Shown: piece after piece, positions 26,201-35,640 of the stretch | Layout of the letters: each line of letters opens with the position of its first letter | Numbering within the stretch: position 1 is the first letter of the stretch | Source: Cristatella mucedo | Taxonomy: Eukaryota > Bryozoa > Phylactolaemata > Cristatellidae | NCBI GenBank assembly: GCA_009760855.2 | Contig: WPIO01000059.1 | Location: forward strand, 2,436,001 to 2,500,000 | Length of the DNA stretch: 64,000 bases | Reading direction: 5' to 3' | Notes under the pieces: model-generated | What the model saw: the letters and a program-made list of their open reading frames with translations, nothing else | Told to the model about the DNA's origin: nothing | Databases searched by the model: none | Translations under genes and position numbers: made by a program

Positions 26201-29200
26201 CTGAGTGTAATAATTGGGGGTCACTTGACTCGTTGTATGACCTTTCTGAACTGTCCTAGTCTCCAGTTCAATGCTAGACCAGAAAAAATGTTGGTTGGGG
26301 CATTGAGACCCTTAAGTTTCCACTGCATACACACCGCCCTGAACCTCTCTCAAGAGACCTCGGACACTTCGGAAATGTTATTCATCAAGTGCCTAATGAT
26401 TGCAGTTGCTGGGGAGCATCCGACCGTGACAGGTGCAGCCATAGTAGGGTCTGTCACGGGTTGATTATTTTTAGTGCAATACCCGGGTGGCATTGCTTTT
26501 TACATTAAGCTGTCAAATAGCATGTCATAGGTACTTTTGTTCGGCGTTGTAAGTACTTTTGGGTGGTAGCTGGTCCCGGTTGTTGCTGGCCCGAAGGCTA
26601 GCTTTAGTCTTGCCAGCTCTTGCTTGCCTATGGCTGATGCCGGAGTGTGAAAATGTGAGCTCTGGCATGAGCCGTGAGCTACCGCCGAGGCCGCACCGAG
26701 GTGTGTGTGCCACCGCTAGGTGGATCCAAAGGAAGGTGACCGTTTGTGTAGCTTTTCCTGCATTGAGACTCCCTCTGCACCATGTGATTGGTTGGTAGGC
26801 TGCAGTGCATGCCTGGATTGTCTATTTAAAGTTCGACGGAAGTCAGCTGATTTAATGGCCTCATTTGTTTAGCAGTGTGAGAGCCTTAGCAGCTGTCGTC
26901 CGGCCTGCAGCTGGGGCAGTACAGGATTGCCTGTTGCAGGGCTCGAACCTGCGACATGCCGGTGGGCAAGTGCGAGCACCGGACTCCTCGGGTCGGGCTC
27001 GAAGTTAGGCTCGGATGTCCTGGGTCATGCTATGGGTGACTGCCGCTACCTGTGCCCAGGCATTAGTGGGCTACTTGCTGTTTGTTGCTGCCTGCCTAGT
27101 TTGAGTGTGTGCTTTAAAAATCTTCTACATTCGTTTCGAAATACTTGTTTTGAGATGCTTTTCCGGGTAATGCTCGTGCCAGAACAAGGTCGGCTGAAGG
27201 GCCACAATTTCTGTCCGCAAGAACAAGGCGAGGCTGGAGGAGCACTCTATCGTTACATGTTACCTCCACCGAGTCTGGAGGCTACGAGCTTGCTACACCG
27301 TGCTCAGCGCTGTCGCCTCGAAGCGCTACACTGCCACATGTGAGCTGCATCGGAATTAGCATACCCCTGTGTACATTGTAGCTCAGAGCTATTCGCTGCT
27401 TCACAGGGTATCAGCGCATTCATCGTGAGAAAGCCGACAGCAGGTCTGACTGTCGGCAAGCCCGAGGATAAGCTCGGCATTCGCGCGTCATCGACCACCA
27501 CGCTCACGTTCGACAGCTGTCACGTGCCGGAAGCAAGCCTGCTCGGCGAAACCGGTTCGTACCTATCGCTCTTGCTGAAGGCAGGTCGTCAGCAGTTGAC
27601 ATACTTGCTGCTGCATTCGCAGGGGGCTTCGAGTCCAAGAAATGTGCAAACATGAAAGTAGAGCTAATTCTCGTGTCAAAACCAGAGCGAAACAGCAGCA
27701 TCTGTGGCATCGCGAAAGGGAAGGCAAATATATCTTTTTGCCCTGCACCGACCCAAAACTCGGAGGATTAGAAACAGCCAAAAAAATGGGTAATCCTGTG
27801 GATCAGTAGTTAGTGTACTTATAGGCGCTAGCATGTTGGGATTGCGAGACACGTAGTCCTGTGTACTAGAGACCGTGCCTATAGTTCACATGCTCCCAAA
27901 GCCTGGAACTTACTTCCGACTTGTGTCATGACATCCCCTCACTTGACCACATTTAAAAAGAAACTAAAACCACATCTATGTATCACAGCATTTAGTGGGT
28001 CCCTGCGTTTCGACCTTTATGTGCTTATTCGTACTGACACTCTGCATGCTGCCACTAACCACACTTGCATGCTGACCCTGTGCATGTCACCTCTGACCAT
28101 GTTATTCTTGTTGTTTATTGAGCATGCTACCAGTAACCATTCGATTGTGCTTCCTTTGTAGCAAATGTAAAGTGCCTAGAAAGAGATTTAGTTCTCTGAG
28201 GGTGCTCAAGTGTGTTATTACACGGGTAGATTTTGAGGCTATACTATTGTCGGTTACTCCCCCCCCCCCTTGAATTTTTCCCTCCTGGCTTGCATGTTCT
28301 TGACATGGCAATGTTTCAGAGGCATCTATCTACTGGCACTGCTAATGACTTTACAATTTTGATCTAATCATGAGTCAACAAACTCAAGAGCCGTCGTCTT
28401 AAAACACTTCGTTTTTTTGCCGGCTTTGTGTGTCCTAGATAAAGCTATGGATCTCTAGATGGGCAGGCCATGATTTGCCATAGCCAAGCAAAGAGAGCCA
28501 ATTTCAGCATTTATGGTTGAACTACAGAAAACATTGTTAGAAAAGGCTGTTGTTGCAAGAAGATGCTGTAAAGCTATCCTCAAAGTCGTTGTGTGGTCAT
28601 TTGGTCCCTTTTATCTGAACGGGCTTTGTAGAAATTATACCTTCTGCTTCATTTAGCTTGTGGAAGGTATTGTAGCTTCATCGATTAAAATCGTCAATTA
28701 CATTAAGCTTATTTACCTGCACAGTTTGAAGCAAGAGCAATCTTATGAAGCTAGTGGTGGAGCTGCTACATCCTCCTTGACAGTTCATGCTTGATGTACA
28801 CATACATGGGAATGTGCTGCACTTTACAGTACTTCTTTTCGGTAGTCGGTGACTGGTACCGACGTCAAAGCCCAGTCAGTACATGCTGCTCATCGTGATG
28901 GGGTATCACTTATCCTGATTACTGTAATTTCCTATTGGTGTGTCTAATTCGAGGTTTGGGTCCTTTTTAGGGCATTTTAAACCTTTTTCATATTTGTTCT
29001 TCGGTGGACTCCACAGATTGTCGGTTCAGTTTGGTTTTTAGGCAAGTAGATCCGTGTTACCATTTGAACATTTAAATTGCCATTTTACCTGTAGTTTTAT
29101 TAACATTAATTCCAGGGATGTGGCATGACTTAATGGATGGGACTTATAACCAACATTAAAAGGCACTTTTTAGTATGCTCTGACTTGTATTTGGCCTCTT

Positions 29201-31310
29201 ACTGTGGAATAACTTGTGTTTGTCATTGTAGCCATCGTTAATAAATGGATCTTAATGAACATTAGGCACTGGTCATAAAACATGTGATCAAATGAGCAGT
29301 GCATCAAATGTGGAGATGCTGTGATCACATGCCGTCTTATGGTGGAATAATAATAATAATAGTAGTAATAATAATACATTTGATATGTCACCCTCAGAGA
29401 ACTCAATCTCTTTCTAGGCACTTTACATTTGCTACAAAGGAAGCACGATCGAATGGTTACTGGTAGCATGCTCAATAAACAACAAGAATAACATGGCTAG
29501 GGGTGACATGCGCGGGGTCAGCATGCAAGTATGGTTAGTGGTAGCATGTACAGTGTCAGCACACATTAGCACATAAAGAACGAATCACAGTGACCCATTA
29601 AATATTGTGATAAATAGGTGTGTTTTTAGTTTCTTTTTAAATGTGGTCAAATCAGGAGATTTCATGACACAAGTCGGGAGTGAATTCCATGCTTTGGGAG
29701 CATATGAACTAAAGGCTCGGTCTGCAAAGTATTTGAGGTTTGTACGAGGTATAGGTAAACAGTTAGATTCCAAAAAGCAGGTGGTACTATGCTCAGCCTG
29801 GTTGGGAGTGGATCTGATAGGTAGGCAGGAGTCAAAGAATGAAGGGACCTGAAAGTGAGTGACTAAACCTCGGTCAGCCGTGATGGCACACTAGGTAAGG
29901 TGGTTGCTTTTCACGACCACGGTCCAGAGGTCGTAGGTTCGAATCCTACAGTGGGCAAAAATCTTGAAGTCAATCCGTCACTTGACTGGCAGCCAGTGCA
30001 GGTCGGCGAGAAGTGGTGTGATGTGGCAACTGCGCCGCTCACGACAGGCAAGCCTAGCTGCCGAGTTTTGCACCAGCTGCAATCGCCTGATCGCACATGC
30101 TGGTAGACCAGCAAGCAGTGAGTCACAGAAGTCAAGACGGGAGTTCACAAATTCATGGACCAACTTAGATGAGGTATCTCTGTCTAAGCAAGGCCAATTT
30201 TCAGCATTGTTATGTAGCTGAAAGTAGGCAGACTTGACTGTGAAAAGACTTGAGTTGAATGCTGGATGATGCACCATCAAGCTTGTCCGGCAGGTCCCCC
30301 ACATGCTTGATGTTGCAGTAGTTTAGAAAAGCAGTTTGCAGTTCTGGCCAGCCTCTATCTGAGCTAGCGGCCCTCTCTTTGCCGTGAGCAACGTGTGAAT
30401 CCATGTTCGCACGTTCAAACTTTCTAAAGAGCCCAAGTTAGAGTCTAGTTTAGGAGTTCCTACTAGAATGTTGCTTCCTCATTTTGGAAAACCTGGCGGC
30501 GGCAGTGTCCCTCTTCCCTCGTATTTGCTGTTGCCGAATAATCACGAGTGACATGGACGGCCCCCAATGTAGGTATTGGCCGTGACTAGTCTTAGCAGTA
30601 GGCAACAGAACCTTCTGCCGGCGCTTGCAGTGGCATGCTGCAGTAACTTTTCCCGAATGTGGTGCTGCTGTTATTTTCCTGTAGTAACATGTCACTGGAT
30701 TTCTAGAAGCACTGCTGAAGCTATGCACGTGATGGCGTACATAGAGCCTCGGAGAGCTAATTAGCATTGGTCTCCCAGTGAGCAAAGGTCATGTGAGCCC
30801 AACAATGTGACCGTAAACCTCAGCTAGCCGACAGTGATGCTATAGGTGAATGTCCTAGAATATTCTAGTAGGATATCCTAGACCGAGTCCGATAGGAAGG
30901 AATTTCCCAGTCCGTGAGTGAAGCTTTATGCATGTGAGACTGCTAGACTGATGTGTTCATGCTGTTGGGCCCTCCCTATCTGCATTCAAACTGTGTCTGG
31001 TGATATCCTGCTCTCAAACAACTCTTGCTCTACACTTTCATTCACACGACGCGCTGTAGGTAATGGATTTAAGATTGCCATGGCCACTCTGGACGGTGGC
31101 AGGATCGGTATAGCAGCTCAGGCTTTGGGCATAGCGCAGGCTGCGCTGGACTGTGCCGTCAAGTACGCGAGTGACAGGAATGCGTTTGGAGCACCAATCA
31201 GCAAGATGCAGGCCATACAGGTGACCAATCAGCAGCACGGTCACGTGTACCAGTGAGTGAACCGGTCGGCTGAGCTCGTGGAAGCACAGTGGGGGGAAGG
31301 AGGAAAGAAA

Positions 31311-31345
<35 letters not shown>

Positions 31346-34300
31346 TAGAGACTGAGGCAGGGAGGGGGAGAGGAGAGAGAAAAGAGGGATGGAGAGTTTA
31401 TGAGGAGGCGGAGAGATAGTGCTCATACTTGCTTACACAGGTGTACATCGCTAGTGTCCATTATTGTAAAGTTAGTGATGTTGTACCTGTATACCTTTCA
31501 CATAACTTGTTCTGGTTGTTCAGATAAAGTTGGCAGACATGGCCATGCGCCTGGAGGGCGCCAGGCTCCTCACGTGGCGGGCGGCTGCCCTTAAAGACGC
31601 CCACAAGAACTATACGAAGGTGAGAGTTGCTTCAGTTGCTGCTGCCATCGCTTCCGCTCTGTCTGAGCCGAGCAGTAGCGCCTATAGCAAGATGATTACT
31701 ATGCCCGGGAGCAGTGGAAAGAGGGATGCAACAGTTAGTGCATCTATGTGCATTCGTGTGTGAGCATGCCTGTACACTCACAGCTCGAAGCTACCGCCTT
31801 CCGGCTAGCGGCAGCTCAGTCTCTCAGCTACAGCCGATAGCTCGGCATCAGAGACATGGCACACACCACACCAGACTATAGTGGGCATGGCGGTGGTCTC
31901 CACCGCTCTGGTAACTGATGCCTTGTGGAAAATAGCGGGCATATGGGATCTACCCTCGAGGTGAGGAAGGCCAACAGAATGTCAATTCATGCCCACTCGA
32001 TAATTTTTCCAATTTACCTGATGCCAAATGAGTAAATCGATGATAGAAACAGCGGCCCACGTTGACTGCGACAAATCCCAAAAGCAGAATAATTGGTTTT
32101 TGCTGTGGTTCTGTACTCAGGACTGCACTGAGCCGTGTTTGCTTGCGTGCGTGTGCCGGTGGTTAGCAGCAGCAGTGGCGGCATTGCCCTCCTACCCCCC
32201 CCCCCCCCCCCCCGCCGGTACTGCTGCCACTGCCGGTCATCAGATCCTGCTTTGTATTGTATACTGCGTTCATAGTCGTGCTTTCAGTTGAGGCTTGTCA
32301 GAAGCTCTCAATGCTATGCTGCCGGCATAATTTGGCAATGTTTGAGCCATGTTAATGTTGCGGTAATATGAATGCTAAGCTGTCAGATATGCATTTGACA
32401 CAATCGCCCACCATCTCTCGGGTGAGCATCAGTGAAGCCACTAGTTTACGGAGTGGTGCATGACCGGAGGATTTTGTGAAAATACAGCTGGCCGACCGTG
32501 CACGTCTGTGCAAGCTGTGCCTCCCAAAGTTCTCCCTGCCGCACCAAGGGTTGGCCCAGTAGGCTTGTTGCTATGGTTACCTGACACAGTTGCTGCTAAT
32601 TCTCTGGCCAGCCGAGTAATGCCCGCACCCTCGACGGTCCCTGGCAAGGAGTCTACCTAGAGTCCCTTCGCCGAAACTGCATTCGTGTGAACCTGCGCTG
32701 CTGTAACCTATTTTCCTTGGGTTGTATCGCGGTCTCAGTGGTGCATGGTTTGGCGCGATGCTCGCACTCAGCGGTCACCCCACGGACAGTGCTGTGCATT
32801 GTCCATACTGTGCATTGTCCGTACTGTACATTGTCCGTACCGCTCGGTCATGGTGGTGGCAGCGGTGCTGCTGCTGCTCGTGTGTGGCTGCCAGTGCGAG
32901 ATAACGGTGCGACGGTGGAATATCTCAGTTGAATATCGTTAGCTGAGTAGATGTTGCTTCCGAAGATCTGTTCGTGCAGCACTAAAAGTAACAAACACAT
33001 GGCCGACAATGCGACCAGGTAGCCTAGTGTTGCCCCTGATGATGAGTCGCAGGCAGTCCATCTTTTTGGTTGTTCCCCCTCCCCAAGATACCCGAGTGGG
33101 AACCATAGACTCTGCTTGTGGCGCTTGCGGTCGTTGTCAGTTGAATTGCAAATAATGCTAATAGGTGTAATAGGCTAAATAATAATAATAGGTGTAATAA
33201 TAGGCTAAATAGCAAATAATGCAGCAGGTTTATCACCTGGAACCTCATTTTCCTGACCCGCAATCCGTGACTCGAGTTTACTTGGCTTCTGGCTGCACCT
33301 TAGCAACCGACTAAGCTTATACACCGCCCCTCCCACCCGGCTTCTATGTTGTTGTTGCTAGCCTTCTCTGTTCACCGTTTCTGTTGGAAGTGTGGCAAGT
33401 CTCGCTACTGACCTCGCTCACTCTTGTATATGATTAATTTGCATTGCTCCCAAAGAGAGCTTAATTTGTATTTAGACACTTCACATATCCCCAGGGCTCC
33501 AGCTCCAGCCAATTTGTTGCCGGGTTTGAAGCGATTTAAGCACAGGCTACTTTAATGCTGCTTTAATGCGAACTTGACTTGGCCACAAGCTAACTAACAC
33601 CGCCTGGGCAGAAAATTGCAGGGCAAAAAATAAAATGGCAACACAATTTGTAAACGCCAGGCCGTGCCTGACGAATACAGCAGATCCACTCCATTGTTCT
33701 GTTTTTAACTCCTGTACTGACTTTTTCTTTTTTTCTTGTCCATGCTTGGAGCATGTTGGCTTTGTCAGTACTACAGTGCTAGATAACCCTTTTTTGCCGT
33801 TGCCATCTACTTAAGAAACAATTGGTTTCGTTAATGTCCCGTCGTTTGCAGGCGGCAGCCATGGCGAAGCTGGCTGCGTCAGAATGTGCCACCTACAACG
33901 CTCACCAGGTGAGTGCCAAAGCTGGGCTGCCAGCGAGGCTGCTTCACGAGCCTTTGTTGATCTGCCGATGCCTAAGTCAACGTCATTGTATAGCAGGCAG
34001 CGGGTGTGGGTGGTCATTTATTTTTGAGTAAATCAGTTTTGTAGACACTTAATCATACAGACATCATTGCACAATCACACGGATGTCTCTCTATAATTCA
34101 GTCTTCCCACAGCTCGTTGAGCAGTGACCTCGTATTTGTGTTGGAGATGCATTTCTACTAGAAAACACTGGACGCACGCTCTTTCTTTTTTGAGACCCTT
34201 CGAGACCCCGACCGTCCAAGTATCGTCCGTAATTCTTGACTTGCCGTGCAGACTTTGTAATAGGCAGTTGCATGGTGCAAAGGCCTCCGGTGGCACCAGA

Positions 34301-35049
34301 GGCCTTTGCACCATGCTCTCACCTCATCATTGCTCAACTCCCAAATCGAAGACCCATGCTCTCACCTCATCGAAGGAAACCGAGGCGTAATGGCCGGTTC
34401 TCACCTTGACCTTGAAAGACCGACGGTTGTTTGGCTCGGCCTCGGTTAGTTTACCTCATGCATGGCCACTGACTTGGGCCTGGGATCAGGTTACCGATGC
34501 TCATGCACCCACTCACTTCCGGCTATCCACGGGTCTACTCACTGCTACTTCACTACCGTCCTTGACTTGTCATTCTCCTATTTTAGCTGTGCTGCTGCTT
34601 GCAGTCCTTTTGTTGCTAATGCCAATCCCAAGCGGTTCCCACAGCTGTGGTTCACCCATTGGCTAGCACGGCCCCACGGCCCGTAGGTGGCTCCAGGGGC
34701 GCGGCCAAGGTAGTCCTCTTCTTAGCGTCCTGGCGGCTCGAGCCGTGCCCAAGGGAGTTGCCTCCCATGTAGCTGCCCTTGAGTGGGGGCTGCTTTTTTG
34801 GTGAGTGCAGTCAGAGATGTGTGCGAGGCGATAGACGCGCCTAGCAGCGCCGAAGCTGGAGTCACTGCCCTCCCCCCTTTGTTGCAGTGTATCCAGGTTC
34901 TTGGTGGCATGGGCTACGTGAGCGATATGCCGGCAGAGCGCTACTACCGTGACGCACGCATCACTGAGATCTACGAGGGCACGAGCGAGATACAACGCCT
35001 CGTCATTGCCACGAGCCTGCTCAAGGAGTACGGTGCAGCAACCGCCTAG
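12525..35049 (+). CDS. ACADS: Short-chain acyl-CoA dehydrogenase, 10-exon gene
   Basis: Mitochondrial flavoenzyme that oxidises short-chain acyl-CoA (best on butyryl-CoA) to the trans-2-enoyl-CoA in beta-oxidation, passing electrons to ETF; family members are FAD homotetramers. Joining ten exons gives 415 residues, against 412 in human ACADS, which also has ten exons. Residues 1-34 are basic with no acidic residue until 26, fitting a mitochondrial presequence. The N-terminal helical domain follows (from LPDTHEML), with [13 protein letters not shown] typical of ACADS. Signature 1 is [13 protein letters not shown] (about 153-165) and signature 2 [11 protein letters not shown]...R...D (about 365-384). 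Catalytic Glu is residue 392 in [10 protein letters not shown]. Intron phases are 1,0,0,1,0,1,0,0,0. The start at 12525 is the first ATG that splices in frame to exon 2. No disabling change is visible. ACADM and IVD are less likely by motif. Confidence 0.95.
12685..12836 (+). CDS. ACADS: ACADS exon 2
   Basis: Residues 20-70: end of the presequence, then [20 protein letters not shown], the start of the conserved N-terminal helical domain. Acceptor TTCGCAG|GCTCC, donor GAGCTG|GTAGGA, phase 0. Confidence 0.93.
13790..14320 (-). mobile_element. LINE-A, diverged, minus strand
   Basis: ORF2 C-terminal blocks read leftward: [12 protein letters not shown]-like, [33 protein letters not shown]. Clearly older than 10301-11027, with stops and no intact 3' hairpin. 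Confidence 0.8.
14819..15028 (-). mobile_element. Possible RT remnant of another LINE lineage
   Basis: A 69-codon open frame with [20 protein letters not shown], then [11 protein letters not shown]. The AFDTV block followed about 45 residues later by TTEW resembles RT motif A and the next beta strand in other non-LTR elements, and differs from LINE-A and LINE-B. Short and without the following motif, so tentative. Confidence 0.3.
15240..15352 (-). mobile_element. LINE-A2 3'-end fragment
   Basis: ATAATA-type tail, hairpin (CAGCACCCTCAGAGAAC...TTGCTATGCAC) and the start of the A2 3' UTR (CATGATCGAATGG), minus strand. Confidence 0.8.
15530..16235 (+). mobile_element. LINE-A-like relic, plus strand
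   Basis: Starts in the block equivalent to [13 protein letters not shown] (around 15545-15600), continues as a decayed ORF2 C-terminus (CTTTTGGAGACCGTACC, ACTCACTACCGACTGATGTC) and ends in a degenerate hairpin-like stretch (GTGCATAGAGAGAGTTTTAG) and ATT repeats. Old copy. Confidence 0.65.
17039..17188 (+). CDS. ACADS: ACADS exon 3
   Basis: Residues 71-120, exactly 50 codons: [20 protein letters not shown] through [18 protein letters not shown]. Acceptor TATCAG|ATT, donor AACAAT|GTGAGT. The join with exon 2 keeps the same spacing as the human protein (PAAQVKKMG against PIELIKKMG). Confidence 0.95.
17189..18639 (+). other. ACADS intron 3, 5' part; CTG-rich start
   Basis: The first 130 bp of the intron are rich in interrupted CTG/CTGCTG units (17195-17325). 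No gene is supported further on; the open frame at about 18439-18669 ([16 protein letters not shown]) lacks any recognisable domain. Confidence 0.5.
18640..20425 (+). mobile_element. LINE-B copy with RT domain, in ACADS intron 3
   Basis: Longest LINE-B copy here. It shows the region before the RT ([14 protein letters not shown]), then [17 protein letters not shown] (RT block 0/1, about 19108-19155), [17 protein letters not shown], a palm block with frame breaks ([10 protein letters not shown], about 19359-19388), the intact catalytic FYADD (19597-19611) and the C-terminal region. Many stops and frameshifts show it is dead. Same strand as ACADS. Confidence 0.85.
20426..21328 (+). other. ACADS intron 3, 3' part; CTG repeat
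   Basis: No gene seen. A (CTG)8 run lies at 20918-20941. Sequence to the exon 4 acceptor is otherwise unremarkable. Confidence 0.5.
21329..21440 (+). CDS. ACADS: ACADS exon 4
   Basis: Residues 121-157 and one base of Gly158: [19 protein letters not shown], then [15 protein letters not shown], the first half of signature 1, which contacts FAD. Acceptor CACTGCAG|TCG, donor CCAG|GTGAGA, phase 1. Confidence 0.95.
21655..21983 (-). mobile_element. Old LINE-A remnant, ACADS intron 4
   Basis: Diverged hairpin-like block (ACTCTGAGAGAACTGAATC) at the left and ORF2-end blocks (TTCCAGGCTTCAGGTGCAC, AAAGGAACGGTCACC) at the right. Appears interrupted by the younger LINE-A2 starting at 21984. Confidence 0.6.
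21984..22600 (-). mobile_element. LINE-A2 copy with CT expansion
   Basis: TAATAATAA tail, hairpin interrupted by a CT microsatellite, A2 3' UTR (GGAAACACGATCGAATG), then decayed ORF2 C-terminal sequence (GGGAGCCGTTGCAGGTCGG, GATGTGGCAACTGC). The part after about 22250 may belong to the older copy. Confidence 0.75.
22044..22114 (+). repeat. (CT)n inside a LINE-A hairpin
   Basis: About 35 CT units after a C9 run, sitting exactly where other copies read ATCTCTTTCTAGGC. The flanks on both sides are LINE-A. Confidence 0.95.
23162..23219 (+). repeat. (GT)n microsatellite
   Basis: Roughly 58 bp of GT repeat with one TTT interruption, abutting SINE-1. Confidence 0.97.
23225..23395 (+). mobile_element. 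SINE-1, full length, plus strand
   Basis: tRNA-like head (GTGCCACTAGGTAAGGTGG, B box GGGGTCGAATCCTG), body GATAGCCGTAAAGGGTCTTC and tail AAAAGAGGCTGTTGAATCCG. In ACADS intron 4, sense orientation. Confidence 0.85.
24252..24435 (-). mobile_element. LINE-A1 3'-end fragment
   Basis: AATAAT tail, hairpin (GCTCCCTCAGAGAAC...TTTCTAGGCGC) and A1-type 3' UTR (AAGTGATATGCAATAGAATAG). Well conserved, so relatively young. Confidence 0.9.
25205..25356 (+). CDS. ACADS: ACADS exon 5
   Basis: Completes signature 1 ([11 protein letters not shown]), then [20 protein letters not shown] in the middle beta domain. Acceptor GTGTAG|GGAAC. The donor is AAG|GTCGGT, non-consensus at +3 and +4 but the only nearby GT that keeps phase 0 into GISAF of exon 6. 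Confidence 0.92.
25357..27406 (+). other. ACADS intron 5
   Basis: Opens with a CTGCTGCTGCT run. G12 tract at 25716-25727. One SINE-1 (listed). No other feature supported. Confidence 0.7.
26842..26985 (-). mobile_element. SINE-1, minus strand, in intron 5
   Basis: CAGCTGATTTAATGGCCTCA, then CCTTAGCAGCTGTCGTCC and the tRNA-like head with a reverse-complement B box GGCTCGAACCTGC. Near full length. Confidence 0.8.
27407..27554 (+). CDS. ACADS: ACADS exon 6
   Basis: Residues 209-257: [20 protein letters not shown], then [15 protein letters not shown] and [10 protein letters not shown], end of the beta domain. Acceptor TTCACAG|GGT, donor ACCG|GTTCGT (weak beyond the GT), phase 1. Confidence 0.93.
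27868..28220 (+). mobile_element. LINE-A2 3' part, in intron 6
   Basis: End of ORF2 (GCTCCCAAAGCCTGGAAC, ACTTGACCACATTTAAAAAG), 3' UTR, then the hairpin AAGTGCCTAGAAAGAGATTT / TTCTCTGAGGGTGCT. The A2-type stem uses G-T pairs. Confidence 0.85.
28221..29341 (+). other. ACADS intron 6, middle
   Basis: C11 tract at 28259-28269. No gene or repeat recognised in the remaining ~1 kb. Confidence 0.45.
29342..30250 (-). mobile_element. LINE-A2 copy, interrupted by a SINE-1 head
   Basis: Tail, hairpin, 3' UTR and ORF2 C-terminus ([18 protein letters not shown]-like, then [20 protein letters not shown]) read leftward. At 29871-29956 an 86-bp tRNA-like unit splits it. Reading continues to the FQLHN block near 30220. 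Confidence 0.9.
29871..29956 (+). mobile_element. SINE-1 head only, inserted in LINE-A
   Basis: Contains just the tRNA-like part: GATGGCACACTAGGTAAGG, then a good T-arm GTAGGTTCGAATCCTAC and GTGGGC. The body and tail of SINE-1 are missing. Flanks AAACCT (29865-29870) and AAATCT (29959-29964) may be a short target duplication. Confidence 0.75.
30251..31059 (+). other. ACADS intron 6, 3' part
   Basis: Nothing recognised apart from the exon 7 acceptor. Confidence 0.45.
31060..31220 (+). CDS. ACADS: ACADS exon 7
   Basis: Residues 258-311: [20 protein letters not shown], then [19 protein letters not shown] and [14 protein letters not shown], the start of the C-terminal helical domain at the FAD and subunit interface. 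Acceptor GCTGTAG|GTAAT, donor ATACAG|GTGACC. Confidence 0.95.
31311..31352 (+). repeat. (GACA)n microsatellite in intron 7
   Basis: About seven GACA units flanked by AG-rich sequence, in the short intron between exons 7 and 8. Confidence 0.9.
31524..31619 (+). CDS. ACADS: ACADS exon 8
   Basis: Residues 312-343: [20 protein letters not shown], then [11 protein letters not shown]. Acceptor TTGTTCAG|ATA, donor ACGAAG|GTGAGA. Phase 0 on both sides. The preceding intron is only 303 bp. Confidence 0.95.
31620..33851 (+). other. ACADS intron 8
   Basis: C19 tract (about 32195-32213), a three-unit 16-bp tandem (32789-32836) and AATAATAATAGGTGTAATA repeats near 33175-33215. No mobile element clearly recognised; 33430-33490 faintly resembles a LINE-A hairpin. 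Confidence 0.6.
32789..32836 (+). repeat. 16-bp tandem, three units
   Basis: Units GTGCTGTGCATTGTCC, ATACTGTGCATTGTCC and GTACTGTACATTGTCC. Confidence 0.9.
33852..33908 (+). CDS. ACADS: ACADS exon 9 (57 bp)
   Basis: Nineteen codons, [19 protein letters not shown], phase 0 on both sides; acceptor TTTGCAG|GCG, donor CACCAG|GTGAGT. Matches the [14 protein letters not shown] region of the family. Confidence 0.94.
34270..34316. repeat. Perfect 18-bp inverted repeat in intron 9
   Basis: Arms GCATGGTGCAAAGGCCTC (34270-34287) and GAGGCCTTTGCACCATGC (34299-34316) are exact complements with an 11-nt loop. A direct repeat CCATGCTCTCACCTCATC starts in the right arm (34311) and recurs at about 34354. 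Confidence 0.9.
34888..35049 (+). CDS. ACADS: ACADS exon 10 (terminal coding)
   Basis: Residues 363-415 and TAG stop. Contains signature 2 and [19 protein letters not shown] with the catalytic Glu392, ending [10 protein letters not shown]. Acceptor TTGTTGCAG|TGT. Confidence 0.96.
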   Translation, partial: CIQVLGGMGYVSDMPAERYYRDARITEIYEGTSEIQRLVIATSLLKEYGAATA

Positions 35050-35640
35050 TCAGGCGGAGGTCTCCGCTCCACTAGCCGTGCGTGGCGCCGGTCACGCGGG
35101 TCAGGGCGCCGGTCACGTGGGTTGCCTGCCGGCTGCTTCGAGTGACCTAGAGCTCGTCGTGCGGCGGCACAGTGCATAGTGCATAGCATATGCCGGTTGT
35201 GGGCTGGCGAATGACGAAGCCCGACTGCAGACGCAGAGGAGGTTGCCTGGTTTGCTGCATGGTGTGGCTCAGAGCGCTGCTTCAACAGCGAGTCAACGAG
35301 CTCGGATTTGCTGGCGCGAGCTCGTCCCTGTCAAGTCATCACCCGATTGTGCCGTTCTTTTAGCGTCGGCAGTTTGAGATGGCTTTGATCCGATCTGCTG
35401 CTTGATTTGTCTGGCTGTGAAAGACTGCACGTTAGGCATTGCACACGTTGGCCCATTCTCAGGCTTTGCCTCAACTTGCCTGGTGTGCTCCTTCGTGTAT
35501 TCAATTCATTTGTAATCGATGCTGTCCGTTATCCTGCCTTGACCGCAGTCATATTGAATGTATTGTGGCTGATGCAATACACTCACTGCAGATCGTTACT
35601 TACTCTAGTAAAGGATTGAAGTTTTGCCATTACTAGACGC
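35050..35640 (+). other. ACADS 3' UTR region
   Basis: No AATAAA or ATTAAA is seen in the first ~1 kb after the stop. AGTAAA (35607-35612), a weaker known poly(A) variant, is the best candidate signal. GGCGCCGGTCACG occurs twice (near 35084 and 35105). Confidence 0.35.

Noticed and set aside
31319-31347. CRISPR-like or other regular array (GACA and other tandem repeats)
   Set aside because: Simple sequence repeats without spacers, in an animal genome.
33430-33490. LINE-A 3' hairpin in ACADS intron 8
   Set aside because: Only faint resemblance (CCAAAGAGAGCTTAATTTG); too short to call.
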